60,000 bases of DNA, taken from positions 2,099,501 through 2,159,500 of the forward strand of contig OX442324.1 of the NCBI GenBank assembly GCA_949358305.1. The letters run 5' to 3'. This document shows positions 37,292 through 48,780 of this stretch, in pieces; position 1 is the stretch's first letter, and every line of letters starts with the position of its first letter. The translations under genes were made by a program, and so were the position numbers. The DNA is from Strigamia acuminata (taxonomy: Eukaryota > Arthropoda > Chilopoda > Geophilomorpha > Linotaeniidae). The notes under the pieces are model-generated. The model was not told the origin of the DNA. It ran no database searches and was given only the letters and a program-made list of their open reading frames with translations.

Positions 37292-37588
37292 CAGAGTGAC
37301 CAGATTTTGGAAATAAAAACCGAGACACCCATTGGCGATGAAAAATTGCCGAACCGGAAGCAATTTGTCCGCGCACATCCTTTGAATGCCGGCGCCAGAA
37401 CTGCCAGCGTATTTAGGTTGAAGTGTGAACCATTACTCCTTTGGTGTGAACATTTTAACTGCATCTTGTTCTTAATAATCAAGAAGTCGTTGACTCTTCG
37501 GAGAAAGTTTGTATTCGTGTATAATTTCGGCACAAATTGAACCAATTAAACTACTCTTAGCAATTGATTGGAAAGTCTGGTCACCCTG
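37292..37588. mobile_element. hAT MITE with CAGRGTGACCAGA termini
   Basis: The left end is CAGAGTGACCAGATTTTGGA. The right end in reverse complement is CAGGGTGACCAGACTTTCCA. Flanks CACAAACC and CACAAAAC match at 7 of 8, an 8-bp target duplication. An 86-codon frame across it is not a gene. Confidence 0.85.
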
Positions 37589-37648
37589 CACAAAACCCCC
37601 AAGTGTGGCAAAATTTTGGTCTCTTGGCTTTTCTCTGTCAATACAGTA

Positions 37649-37941
37649 CAGTAAAAGCTGTTTAATCTGGCAAAGTTTGGACCGGCGAGTCCAGATATCT
37701 AAATTTTCCCGATAATAGACCTTATACCTACAAGTATGACTCGGTGATTATCGAATTTGTGGACAAGAAAATAAACACAGAAACTTAATATTTAACTTTT
37801 AATGTAAAAAAAAACAAATAATGGAATTGGCAAGATGTTTAATCAATGTTGTACGTGTTTAATTTTAATATCAGTCTGCGAAAAATTGCGGAAAAAAGTG
37901 CTTTTCAGTTAATCCAATGCCAGATAAAACAGCTTTTACTA
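37649..37941. mobile_element. pogo/Tigger-like MITE
   Basis: The left end CAGTAAAAGCTGTTTAATCT follows TA. The right end in reverse complement is TAGTAAAAGCTGTTTTATCT and continues GGCATTGG. This end type is usual for TA-inserting pogo-like elements. No transposase frame is present. Confidence 0.7.
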
Positions 37942-38293
37942 TGCATATTTGGTGAACAAATTAATGAAATCAATGCAACGTAGGCAAAGTCCAATTGGAA
38001 GATCTAACTTGTGTGCTAGCCATTTTGAATTCGGTTGTAAATACCAAACCCAAGTTGCATGAAAGCAGTTTTTGGTGTCCATTCCGATTATAAAAACACT
38101 AAAAATTACAAAAACAGAAACAGATCACACTAAACGACCCAAGTGTGTGCAGTGGCAGATCCCCCGTGATGCATTTGAAAGAGTGCTCCCCCTCCACTCC
38201 GAAAACTTTAAATTGTTTTTAAGAAGAGAAACAAAAATGTATTAATTGAAAAAAACAATAACATTAGTATTTTTTTCCAACAATCGATACCGG

Positions 38294-38767
38294 TGATCAA
38301 TTACCATGTTTACATGTACTCAATTTTCCAGAAAAGTTAAAATTCAGATTTTATTTATCTGTACGTATAACCGTATGTGTTTACATGTCCCTAGTTTTCT
38401 TGTAAACATGACACCACATGTGAATTACCCATAATACATTTTGATTATCTGCAACAACAAAATGGTTGTCGAATGTCGATCTATTCCGATCCTGGAAATC
38501 GTCTTCGGTACAAAGTGTCGTTGGTACATCTGTCTAACGTATAGCTAATACGACGATATTCCGATCAAAGTATTTAATTTTCACATGCAGTTTTCAATGC
38601 GCAAAACGCCCAAAATCTACCTCGTACACCTGGAATTTAGTTTTCCCGAATACGTCTGTCTTTTCTGAAAAACTGGTTCGTTGACATGAGCAGTTTTCCA
38701 GAAAAGTAATACTCGGATTTTCACTTATCTAAATAACTGAGTACACGTAAACATGGTAACTGATCCA
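38294..38767. mobile_element. Long inverted-repeat MITE
   Basis: The left end reads GATCAATTACCATGTTTACA, then TGTACTCA. The right end in reverse complement reads GATCAGTTACCATGTTTACG, then TGTACTCA. TTTTCCAGAAAAG blocks recur symmetrically further in. The element spans about 470 bp and is non-coding. It sits just past the 3' end of MTFP1. Confidence 0.65.
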
Positions 38768-38941
38768 CCACTACAACTTGCGTCTAAGTACATAAATTTG
38801 TTTTTATTATGAATTTTGAATTCAAATTTAATTTGAGCTGAAGCCATAAACAATCAAACTGTTTTACTTTGAACTCACTCCATTTATTATCTCTACGTGA
38901 TTATAACAATTGTGCTCGCATACTTTTAGTAAACAATCGTA

Positions 38942-40321
38942 TTAAAAATACTTTCGCAAACTTCTATCCAATACAAAATCTACAAAACTATCAATAGGGT
39001 GTACAATAATTGGAATTAATGAGAGACACACTGCCACAGTCACCCAGTTTCGTGCCCCTTGAGAAACACGTGCTGCACGATTCAGAACGGACAGAGTAAT
39101 GTGACAAGTTCTGTTGATTGTGAAACCGGGGATTAACACTGAAGCAAATGTCTGCCAGATTAACGTATCTGCTATAGTTTTCTTCAACTGGTAACTTCGG
39201 ATAGACTCGGACTCGTATTTAATCTGCCAAGAAATAAGACAAAAAATTGAGACAATTTTCAGTGTTTTCTTTCCCACGTTCACGTGCATATGGCGTGTTA
39301 TTACTGAGTTTTTGTTACCCCATTTCCCACACGTGTAAATTGAGGATTTTCAACCCCTAAAACAAAAAAGTGTCATTAATTTTTCCAAACTTTCCTCGTG
39401 CACAAAGAAATAAATGTTTTATGCATTTTTCTAGTGCAATGAACGCCGGCCCCAATTGAGTTGCTTCATATTGTGTTTGTTTTATCTAGGTTGAAAGAGT
39501 TAATTGGGTCAACCTTTCAACTTCGTTTGTGGGAAAGTGGAATTCAGAATACGTGAAGAAAGGGATGCCAAAATGTCAGCTGGATAGCCTACTTAATGTT
39601 GAAACAAAAACATTTCATCAGTTGCAATCGATCATTCAAAATGGTTGGGGGACATCAATTTCCAATATCAATTATTCTCTACTCATCAAACGGAATTTAT
39701 CTATTTATTCGTGAAATTTCAGGAAATTTTCTGAAGTTGGGTGTTTTTGGGGGGAAAATAAGTCGCCACTCCTTGAAAGGGTCTATTGTAAAGCTGCTTT
39801 CATTATTCGCCAAACAATAGCTGAACAAGAACAGGGAAGGACACAGCACTCCCTTCTGCAGCTGGCATTTCCTACGTCATCAATTTCAGCCAATCAAATC
39901 GCGAAGAGGAAGTCTGAGACAAACACGCGCCATTTTTTTTTTTTTTTTGGTTGCCACTCCTTTGGGATTAAATTTCGTGACCAACAACTTACTTGGTTCG
40001 CTTTTTGTGCTTTGTCCGCTGTATCGGCGAATACGTAACCAAAAGCAACGACATAAGTGCCACGAACGAGCCACAGCGGTATGAGGTGGCGAAACGATTC
40101 GCCAATTTCATTCGAATAACCTGGGAATTTTTTTTTTAAATCGATTTTTAATGGTATTATTTTTTTTTGGAAGAATTAAAACACTCACCTAGTAATCGCA
40201 CTGGTGTGTCACGATAAATATCGACTTCTTTGTCGAGGTTTTGGGCGGTTGGCGGTTTTAATTTCGCGTCCTCGCAGCGACATTGGCGCAATACACTTAA
40301 ATTTAGCCAAGGTGACGTCAT
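38942..40321 (-). CDS. MTFP1: Mitochondrial fission process protein 1 (MTP18)
   Basis: An inner-membrane protein that promotes mitochondrial fission and inner-membrane integrity. Exons are 40189-40321, 39993-40120 and 38942-39223, giving 180 residues (human 166). The family blocks are clear: DIYRDTPVRLLGYSNEIGES, FGYVFADTADKAQKA, ADTLIWQTFASVLIPGFTIN and IPIIVHPIDSFVDFVLDRSL, ending RKYF. Membrane helices cover about residues 60-80, 110-130 and 145-165. The start at 40321 is the only in-frame Met before the conserved region, and the first 30 residues are not conserved. AATAAA lies on the minus strand near 38887. Both introns have good GT-AG borders. Confidence 0.93.
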
Positions 40322-40588
40322 TTCACCTTTTATCAAATCTAATTGTAGCGCACAAAGGGCTGACCTTAGATAACGAATTGGTGCAAGTTTGTTTGACGTT
40401 GTTTTACTAAAATAGTCGAAAAGAGAAATAAATTCCGATACAGGTTATGTGTTTACCAATTCGTGGCTAAAAGCTGCATCGAGCGCACTCTGTGAGCCGA
40501 TTTTATAGTTTGTCGCTAGGTGGCAGCAGGAAGTTGGTATAAATAAAATAAGAAAATAAAACGAAATAAAATAAACAAGATTTAAGTT

Positions 40589-40879
40589 TTATTCAACTTT
40601 CTTGGTTTTAGACTTGAAAATCGGAAACAAAAAGTTTTGAAACACACCGAAAACAATTAAAAAGAATGGATAAGCAACAAAAGCGAAGATGAAATTACGG
40701 AATATTGTCACGAGTAGTGCCCATACAAAATGGCCGGCATCCGCTACGGGTTTTGGAAAAGTCAAACATCTGACTGCAAACCAAACTCCCAGAATGAGAA
40801 ATGGAATAAGGAAATCTGGTGGTTTGATGATTTCCAGACATCGAAGAATGACGCTGCCGACTTTGCTCGCTATTCCCAT
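40589..40879 (-). CDS. Small predicted membrane protein with stop codon inside the polyA signal
   Basis: A 96-residue protein starting MGIASKVGSVILRCLEIIKP. It has hydrophobic segments (DFLIPFLILGVWFAV; FVWALLVTIF; FIFAFVAYPFFLIVFGVFQN) around a TFPKPVADAG loop, and a basic tail KSKTKKVE. An acceptor TTTCAG ends 7 bases before the ATG, and a donor AATT|GTGAGT at 40955 marks a leader exon near 40955-41010. The stop codon TAA forms part of a GAATAAAAC polyadenylation signal, so the 3' UTR must be only about 20 nt. I infer a shared family with the genes at 34344 and 36556 from the Pro loop between helices and, for the 34344 gene, the intron just before the ATG. Function is unknown. Confidence 0.6.
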   Translation of the reverse strand: MGIASKVGSVILRCLEIIKPPDFLIPFLILGVWFAVRCLTFPKPVADAGHFVWALLVTIFRNFIFAFVAYPFFLIVFGVFQNFLFPIFKSKTKKVE

Positions 40880-41099
40880 TTTTCACTGAAATTGAAAACA
40901 AATGTAGAAATTACCTCTATATTTTTATATTTGTTTAAAAAGCGTATACTCACAATTCTACGGCGCATCAGCTACAAACGACGATGCAAGACTGGTGAAC
41001 TTTGTTTCCGTATGAAACATACAATAGAATGCGACATACAGCCACAAGTGTCACTATTATCAAAGCCTGCTTTTTTATTTAGAATAAAAAAATCAAAAG

Positions 41100-43740
41100 G
41101 CCTGCTTTTGTTGCAATTGTGACAAAAAAATGATAAGGCCGGTCCCGGTGACTGTTAACACAATAGCAAAAAATCAATATGTTGACTTGGTTAGTCCACA
41201 TTGTTGGAATTAACTAAAACATTGTTACAGTATTATTACAGTATGTAATTCAAACTCAAATGAATTATTGCTCGATTGCAGTGGGGCCCCAGATTCTTAG
41301 GGACTCCATTTCAGTTGATCAGTTTACCGAAAAATAAAAATAAAAATAAATTTTGTGAATTTGATGCAGGAAGAAAATTGAAGCAAAATATAGGTTTGAT
41401 GCTCAAAGTTGAAACCCGAGATTTGTACATTTTTATTACCATCTTACTAATATACGTCTATCTCCTTCCAGATACAGAGAAATAAATGGACGGTTTTTGA
41501 AGGGATATGGAATTTCGTCTTATCTTTCTCTGTTTTAATCCACATCAATATTGTGCAAAGCCGGTTTAAGGCACGATCGAGCAGTATTACTGGAGCGTAT
41601 TAATGCGTCGCAAATTCAATGACTGTAGCCGTAAAGTCGCAAAAAAAGATCGATTTCAGTTTTCGTGCATTCGAAACATTTTACGACGGGGTGCACAAAA
41701 AAACATCGCACGGGGCGCCGATAGACCGGAGCCTTCTTTGCGCTAGTCTGTGCCTGGTATCTTGATGCTAGAATCGAAATAAAAATTTCCTGCATAGCGC
41801 GCACACAAACGCAACAAATTCATGATTTTCATGATTATCTTCAGTGGAAACGGTCGTTAAGACCATCTTGGGACCCCTAGATGAAACTACAGTGTACGAA
41901 CACCCATCTGGCAATCCCTTATCGACATGATTTTTACCCAAACACACGCGAACGACCGTTTGAACACCAATCCTAATAACCTAGGAAAACGACGTCTCCA
42001 TCTTGTATCTGAGTCTTGGTATTGGTAAAGTGAAAATTCATCTTTCGATGTGCACATCCAAAACGTGAATTAAAAATGATGCTCTGAGGATAACAACTTG
42101 TTTGTTAGTTTTTTTTTTATAGATATACTTTGCGCCAGTGAAACCAGACTATTTAATTTAGCAACAAGATACCGGGCGCAGACTGTAGGCAGCAGATTCT
42201 TTCCAGTCAACAGTGTGTTGTGGAAGGAGGAAAAATTATGCGTTAGCGTTATTGAAATTTGTTAAAAGCATATTTCACACATTTGTAATTTAATTGACTG
42301 TTGAAATAAAATTATTATTTTATTTTCTACAAAAAGGATGGTTCAGAAGTTATTGCAAAAAAAAAAAAAAACGAGACAACTAAATTTTAGATCCCTTTAG
42401 TCTATTTTAAAAAAAATATGCCTTGACGTATTTACTTAATCGTTATCAAAAACACGGAAAGAGGAATGAAATCTGTATTTAAACTAGACTAAATTAAATT
42501 TAAATTATTTTTTAAAGGTTTCTATCTCTATTTATTATGAAATTCATTATAAATTATTCTAAAAACTTTGCATATTGTTGTGGATTAAAGTTATTACATA
42601 TACATAAAAAGTGTGAATTGGACAAATGCCAAATTCAAGTTAAAATAAATTGTAAACAATAGGAATATCTGCAATAAGAAATTAAATCTAAGAAAGATTG
42701 CAGTGTTAAATTTTACAGAATACAAAAAAAAATATTTTTATTTAAGTATTTAAAATATTTCTAGGTTATTTGTAAATGAATTGGACAGGTTTTGTAAAAA
42801 AAATGTTTATATTCGCAACTAAAAAAAAAAAACGATCGAAAAAGGTAATTTCAAATGTTTGACATCAGTTTTGCCATTGTTGCGTTTAAAATAAATTTTT
42901 CATTATTTCCTGCTTTTGATTTGTAATTGACTGTTTCCTTAAAAAACCAACACATTTAAAAAAAAAAAAGATAAATAATGGCACAAAATTTGTTTTTAAA
43001 CGGAAATGTATTAAGTTTTGATTTATATTTTAAAGTTTCTATTTCAGTTTAAATCTAAATCAAACGAAAAATTCCGTCTGAAATCGATTTAAAACAACAA
43101 ACGAAAACATCCAGGAAGAACCCTTCTCGGTACCAGTCAGCGTGTATCTGAAGTTTGAATTTTTCAACATATAAGGTATGTTGCAGCTTTTACCGTGAAC
43201 CGTTACGTAGCCCCACAATTCCACCATTATGGTTAGGGCTGAAGTCGTTGTTAGTCGGATTACCAATGCTCGCTCTTCTACTCCATTTTGTGCATTTCCC
43301 CGTGTTCAAAACCGAGCAAATGTGTGAAACAATCGTAGTTTGTGCATCAAATAAGGTACGTGAAAGTTTACAGGATACATTTTCAGTCGATGGAAAGTGT
43401 GTGATATGATTCTTTTGTGCCGATGCCTTCGATCGCCATTGTTGGGAGGAGTGCAAAAATGGTGCGTTGTCGTTTGGCGAAAATCGGCCATTTGCAATCA
43501 TGTCTTTTTAGTGTTTAGTGTGTGTTCAGTGCTTCGTTTAAATGAAAAAAAGAGAACAAGTAAATGAAATAAGTCGAAAGTGTGTTTATTCGTCGTGAAA
43601 AAGTGCTGCAATATTCCGTGTTGCGTCATCAGGATGTGGCAAAGTTTGGTCGTTAGTTTTTTGAAATTCAAAAAACAAATTCGACCCACTCCGGCCAGCG
43701 GATCGACCAAATCAGCGAAAAAACACAATTCTGCGTGTTT
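41100..43740. other. Repeat-bearing stretch without a recognised gene
   Basis: It contains a MITE at 41738-42195 and AT-rich DNA with many A/T runs (42.3-43.0 kb). Short open frames near 43.1-43.5 kb have no family features. I see no supported exon. Confidence 0.4.
41738..42195. mobile_element. TIR MITE (TATCTTGACGCC family), long copy
   Basis: The left edge AGTCTGTGCCTGGTATCTTG and the right edge, in reverse complement CAGTCTGCGCCCGGTATCTT, match the ends seen at 24.19 kb and in the UQCC6 intron. It is non-coding, about 460 bp. Confidence 0.6.
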
Positions 43741-43741
43741 T

Positions 43742-44225
43742 TGTCGTGCTCTTACGAAAAATTTCGAAATTACGCACCACGGAAAAATCTGTACGAATAC
43801 TGCGTAAAAGTGGAGTTGGCTAATTACAAGTTTCCGTTGCTAGTTTCCAGTGAGCAATTTTTATGAAAACGCATTCTCGGCCTTTAGATTTCAATTCTGA
43901 CGGAAATTTTCTAGTCAGATTTAATTTTCATTTTAATAATTAATTTTTTTCAAAATTCTTTTAACGTGTGGCGACTAGATAAACCGATCTTGTGAGATTT
44001 CGCTGTTACGCAGTATTTGTACGGTGGGAATTTTTGTAAAAGTACGCGGGAATACGCTGAAATTGATGTTTTTAATGGCGGACCACTGCAAGATGTGATG
44101 TGGCACGATGGCATGGCGCGCTTCTTGAGCCGCCATTTTGGATCTCGCATAGTTCTTTATGCGCTCTTTCACTGTCAGTGAAATGTAGCTTTTTTTGGCC
44201 CCTGCAAGTATTACAAACAGTAAGT
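43742..44225. repeat. Dispersed about 520-bp repeat, divergent copy
   Basis: It follows the copies at 46286 and 57098 in order: ACGCACCACGGAAAAATCTG, TTGCTAGTTTCCAGTGA, GCGACTAGAT, TTACGCAGTATTTGTAC, GCCATTTTGGATCT and AAGTATTACAAACAGTAAGT. It is clearly more diverged than those two are from each other. An ACGCAGTATT motif occurs in both directions about 220 bp apart within the unit. Confidence 0.65.
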
Positions 44226-44247
44226 TTCGTCCAAACGATCGTTAAAA

Positions 44248-44426
44248 CTGCATTCGAAGAGTTTTATTTTTAATCTTTACATTTATTTTCATTAAAATTT
44301 AATTTTGGATCGAAAAATTCTAAAATTAACTCTGAAAACATGTCACGCGATGGTTGGTTGATAAAATAAGGACAGATTTGATATCTAAGTGAAATAACGC
44401 TCTAAATCACTTTTCGAAAGCAGTTA
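44248..44426. mobile_element. TIR MITE (GCATTCGAAAAG family)
   Basis: The left end is AACTGCATTCGAAGAG. The right end in reverse complement is AACTGCTTTCGAAAAG. About 180 bp, AT-rich and non-coding. It lies directly after the divergent 520-bp repeat. Confidence 0.55.
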
Positions 44427-44429
44427 GTC

Positions 44430-46130
44430 AGCTTTCGATGACGTCTACTAACCAAATGACTTTGTTGCATTGCAGGGTAAAGTAAAAGAATTAAAAAAAA
44501 AATAAAAAATTTAAACAACTTATATAAACGAAGAAATCGACGTGAGTATCAACGGCCATATTTGGCTGTAAAAAAAAATGGAGAACAGGAACGGTTTTTT
44601 CTTATTTCAACACATTTCCGTGATTATTTTGATATTGTCTTTGTTCGTTTTGCTTTTTTTCAGATTTTTCCACATCTGTGGACCAGCAAACTGAATCTTG
44701 ATGGAAACTTAGAATTAGTGAAACCTGTGCTAATTCTTCATGTCGGGCTAACAAAGGACTTGGGATGGCGGGACTGGGAGGCTAAAAAGCGGCTCTTTCT
44801 TTTGATTGGGTGGTCTAGGAATAGCGTGGGAAAAAATGGGTCCTTTTGATAGGTGGTCTGGGAACGCAGGATGGGAAAGAAATGGGTCCTTTTGATAGGT
44901 GGTCATGGAACGCAGGGTGGGAAACATACGGCACAGGTTTCACGCTAAGTTCAATAGCATTGGAGTAGGCCTAATAGAAGTTTTGCTTTCTCAAGTACAT
45001 TTGAAGGGTAAATGGGAGTCCAGAATTGTCGTTTTGCCAAGATCAGATTCTCGGCGATCGACAGGGGTGGGGGTGATATGGGAATGGGAAAGAAACGGTG
45101 TCCGAGGGCCGGCCCAGACGGTTTTTCGGGCCTCAGACCGAGGCCTCGTCGCACTTGGAAAGTTGTAGGGAAATTTGATGATGTCTGAATAAAGTAACTC
45201 TTTTGGGGGCCCCACTAATAACTTTTTCCGATGACCTCCTGAGGCCTCCCGAGGCCCCTGCAAGACCTTCAGCTGGCCCTGATGTGTACCGCTTGTCGAC
45301 GTGACCTGATATAGAAAAGTGTTGACGATTTCAGCTTATCTGGGGTCATAAGGACATTGCACTAGGCTTAGCCAGTTCTTATTTCGTTGAAGGTGACTTT
45401 TCTTGGGAGGTTAACCTTGAAATTTGAGGTAGATGCACCCTGGCTAATTAGCGGGCTATCCAATTATAGCACATTAACCCCAGTGGAGATTTGCTAGAAA
45501 TTTCTACTTCTGGGTTCAGTTATAGAACTGACCTAGCTAACCAATCGAGTGAAAATCCAATTTTTTTAGTTTTAATTGCAAAGAGAGGGTAGGGATTTGG
45601 AACGAGGAGAATTAGTCATCTTAGCTTGGGCAAAATTTAATAGATTTGAAATAAATAGAATTAAATGATTGGATTGTTAGGGAAATTGATTTTGTTTTAG
45701 GACACTATTTATTGTCTTGGTTTTTTTTTTATTTTCAGGTTGCTGCCGAAGTCAGAAGCTTGAAAACATCAAAATATGATTTAAATTTAGAATTAATTTT
45801 AAGCACAAGCGAGTCATTTGCCTTTAAATTTTAATTTATTCTAACTTATTGAGCATCAAGATATGAGATATATATATATAATCAGGTAAGAATGGTTCTG
45901 TGAAGAGGAAGTGGAAATTGAAGACATCAGTTCGCGGATCAACGGGCAGGTTTTGTATGCATTTTAGAATTACTTATTAACGTGTTAAGTGGAGCTTTTA
46001 AGAGAAAAAAGGTGGAATGCATGTCGCAGCTAAGAGAACAAAGAACCAACTTGTCTTGTAGTAATGAGTGCTTGTCTGAGGATTTGGGCCGTGCAAGACG
46101 TGATCTGTGGGAGGTGGGTGGCAAACGTTG
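44430..46130. other. Stretch without a recognised gene
   Basis: The segment 44836-44930 contains two copies of a unit of about 50 bp (GGGTCCTTTTGATAGGTGGT). A GC-rich patch at 45080-45290 (AGGGCCGGCCC ... GCTGGCCCT) resembles a decayed hAT element. A lone splice-acceptor-like TTATTTTCAG lies near 45739. I see no coding exon. Confidence 0.4.
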
Positions 46131-46139
46131 TTGCCGTAG

Positions 46140-46275
46140 AAACTACCTAAGTCAGACGCAGATGAGAAACAACTGGGATTCTCAGTACTGACTAGATCCA
46201 ATGCTGCTTAACTTGTGTCCTAATGGGAACAGGTGATCGGCACGGCGAGCTGTGTTTGCGGCACGTTCAGTAATT
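46140..46275 (-). repeat. 5S rRNA-derived repeat, copy 3
   Basis: Plus-strand blocks AGTACTGACTAGATCCAATG, CTGCTTAACTT and GGTGATCGGCACGG follow reverse-complemented 5S rRNA. The extra GTGTCCTAATGGGAACA lies between the last two, as in copy 1. It directly abuts the 520-bp repeat at 46286. Confidence 0.6.
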
Positions 46276-46285
46276 CTGAATCGTC

Positions 46286-46808
46286 AAAAATGGACGTGGG
46301 GAGCTTGGCCGATGATTAAGCGGCCTAGATTTGCGAAAGATGCGAATTGCGGTGGTTTTTTCGTGCTGCCATGACAAATTTCATAATTTACGCACCACGG
46401 AAAATCTGTACTAATACTGCGTGAGAGTGAGGTTGTTTAATTACAAGTCTACGTTGCTAGTTTCCAGTGAAATGTTGATAAATTCGGTACGCATTGAAAT
46501 GCATTTTTATTAGTTCTGAAAGACATGTTTCTTATCAGACTTTAATTAATAAATTTAATGATTTTTGGCGACTAGAGGAACCGGTCTTGTGAAATTTTGC
46601 TGTTACGCAGTATTTCTACAGTGAAATTTGTCATTAAAGTACGTAAGAATGTGCTGGAGTTAGCGTTTTTTGCTTTCTTGCCGATTTTATTGTTGTGCCG
46701 GGATTCTCATTCGGCCATTTGGATCTTCTCGAGTTCTTTATACGTTCTTTAACTGTCGGCGAACACGTTATTACTTGTTTGAGCAAGTATTGTAATAAAC
46801 AATAAGTA
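46286..46808. repeat. Dispersed about 520-bp repeat, near-identical copy 1
   Basis: Aligned by eye with 57098-57618, the two differ at only a few positions (for example AAGCGGCC versus AAACGGCT). The unit includes GCGAATTGCGGTGGTTTTTT and TTCTTTATACGTTCTTTAAC. No coding frame or obvious terminal repeats were found. Such likeness implies a recent shared origin, by transposition or segmental copying. Confidence 0.85.
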
Positions 46809-47098
46809 TGATGTAATGCAATTGTTAATTGCATTCGAGAGGTGGAGATTATTAATAAGGGAATAACAAAATGGGGTTTTAAAGTTAGTCGTTGAAAATT
46901 TTGTTCCAAAGTCACACTACCTGTATTTGCTTGTTTTTATAGTTTCAGTTTCTTAAAACTCCAAACACCACTCACACGAAGCTTCCGGTGACGACGATCT
47001 TCGTGCAGAAAAAGGCAAATAGTTAAGTTAGTTAGAAAATGTGAATTGAGAAAACGATCGATGACGTTTGCAAGAATAAATACGGGAGGGTTGGAGGG

Positions 47099-47202
47099 CA
47101 GTGGTGGATGTAGACTTTGGGTTTCCTCGGGTAAAAAATGTAAGGCAAATAATCGGGGGCTTTTGATTGACGAATTACGGGCCTACTTGTAATCCACCAC
47201 TG
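47099..47202. mobile_element. Short hAT-type MITE
   Basis: The left end is CAGTGGTGGATGTAGACTTT. The right end in reverse complement is CAGTGGTGGATTACAAGTAG. Flanking octamers match only weakly (5 of 8). Non-coding, 104 bp. Confidence 0.6.
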
Positions 47203-47679
47203 ATTGAGGTAGTTAGTCGACGATAGTGAAATAGTTGCCTGAATTGAACAGAATTTGCGAAAACCATGGACTGCATTGATAGTTTTTTGAAAAACAAAAT
47301 CGTGAGGAACTAACGAAGCATTAAGACGTTTTTGAAAATTTGGGAAGGGCAGCAAGAATGGGGGCATAATCCGTTGATAGGACAAAATAGGAAAGGAGGA
47401 TTTTGATGTGACGGGAAAGATGAAATGAATGAAGGCCTCGATAAGCAGAGGAGTGGCAACGACTCGTGAAAGGATGGTGGACACGAAAATGGAAAGAGCG
47501 GATGTGAAAAAGCAGGAGCTGCATATTGTGGAGGGATTACTATGGTGATGATGGGAAACGTCGGCAGAAGGACGTTTAATGACGCCAGGGGAAAGAAAGA
47601 GGCAAAAAAGAAATTAATTTTGGGTGACCATGGAAAAAACGAAGTGTCAATCTGGGCTAAATAGGAAGGTTAAGTTTGT

Positions 47680-48780
47680 CGAAAAATTCTCAATAAATGT
47701 GAGGCATAAACTGATGAGGCCTAGGGTTCTTTTAGATGTCAATAAATGTGATGGCTAGGGGTCTTACCATATCAAATGAGGCTTAGGGGTTTTTGTACGA
47801 ATTAATGTGAGGCCTGGGGTCCTATCAACGTATCAAATGAAGCCTAGGAGCCTGTTAACATGCCAAATGAAGCTAGGGGTTGCTGCACAAAAAATGAGGC
47901 ATAGGGGCCTTTTACTATATTCATAAATGAGGTCTAGGGGCATTTTGACATCAAATGAGACCTAGGGGGTTTTAAACATAAAATCAGATTTAAGGGGCTT
48001 TTAATATGTCAAATGAGGCCTAGGGGCCTTTTAACATATCAAATGAGGCATAGGGGCCTTCTGTTATATCAAATGAGGTCTAGGGGCCTTTTAACAGATC
48101 AAATGAGGCCTAGGGGCCTTTTAACACATCAAATGAGGCTTAGGGGCCTTTTAACACATTAAATGAGGCCTAGGGGCCTTTTAACACATCAAATGAGGCC
48201 TAGGGGCCTTTTAACACATCAAATGAGGCATAGGAGCCTTTTAACATATCAAATGAGGCATAGGGGCCTTCTGTTATATCAAATGAGGCCTACGGGCCCT
48301 TTTAACACATCAAATGAGGCGTAGGGAGCTTTTACTATGTCAAATGAGGCGTAGGGGGAGTTAGCATATAAAATGAGGCTTAGGCGGCCTTTAGCATATA
48401 AAATCTGAGACAAAAATGTATTTTTTTGAGCATATCAATAAATGGGAGGCCTTGAGCTCAAAATCCAGATCAACAACTGTAGGCCTTGGGTTCAAATTCC
48501 AGAATAACATTTGAGGCCGTAGGGTAAAATTTCTAGATCAACACATCAAGAAATGTGAGGCGCCTGAAGCACTCGGTAATTTGAGGCCTTGGAGATCTCT
48601 TAGCACCAACTAATCTGAAGCCTGGGGTCGTTTCTTAGCAACAACAAATGTCAGGTCTAGGGTTTTCTTAGCACGTCTTAGTTCCAATAACCGTGAGGCT
48701 TGGCGGTTCTTTGCACGTGATCAACAAATATGAGGCTTACCCTTTAATCAAAAATAGTGGCAAGGGGTCTATTAGCTTAT
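47680..48780. repeat. Minisatellite 1, about 31-bp unit
   Basis: Tandem units of about 31 bp are built on TCAAATGAGGCCTAGGGGCC followed by TTTTAACACA(T). Units between about 48,000 and 48,420 are nearly identical. They decay outward on both sides and become longer and looser after 48,420. The unit contains near-palindromes AGGCCT and GGCCTAGGGGCC. No reading frame is kept across it. Confidence 0.92.

Noticed and set aside
37280-37540. 86-codon plus-strand open frame
   Set aside because: It lies almost wholly inside a hAT MITE with matching ends and target duplication.
47032-47484. 150-codon minus-strand open frame
   Set aside because: It overlaps a short hAT MITE and shows no protein family features.
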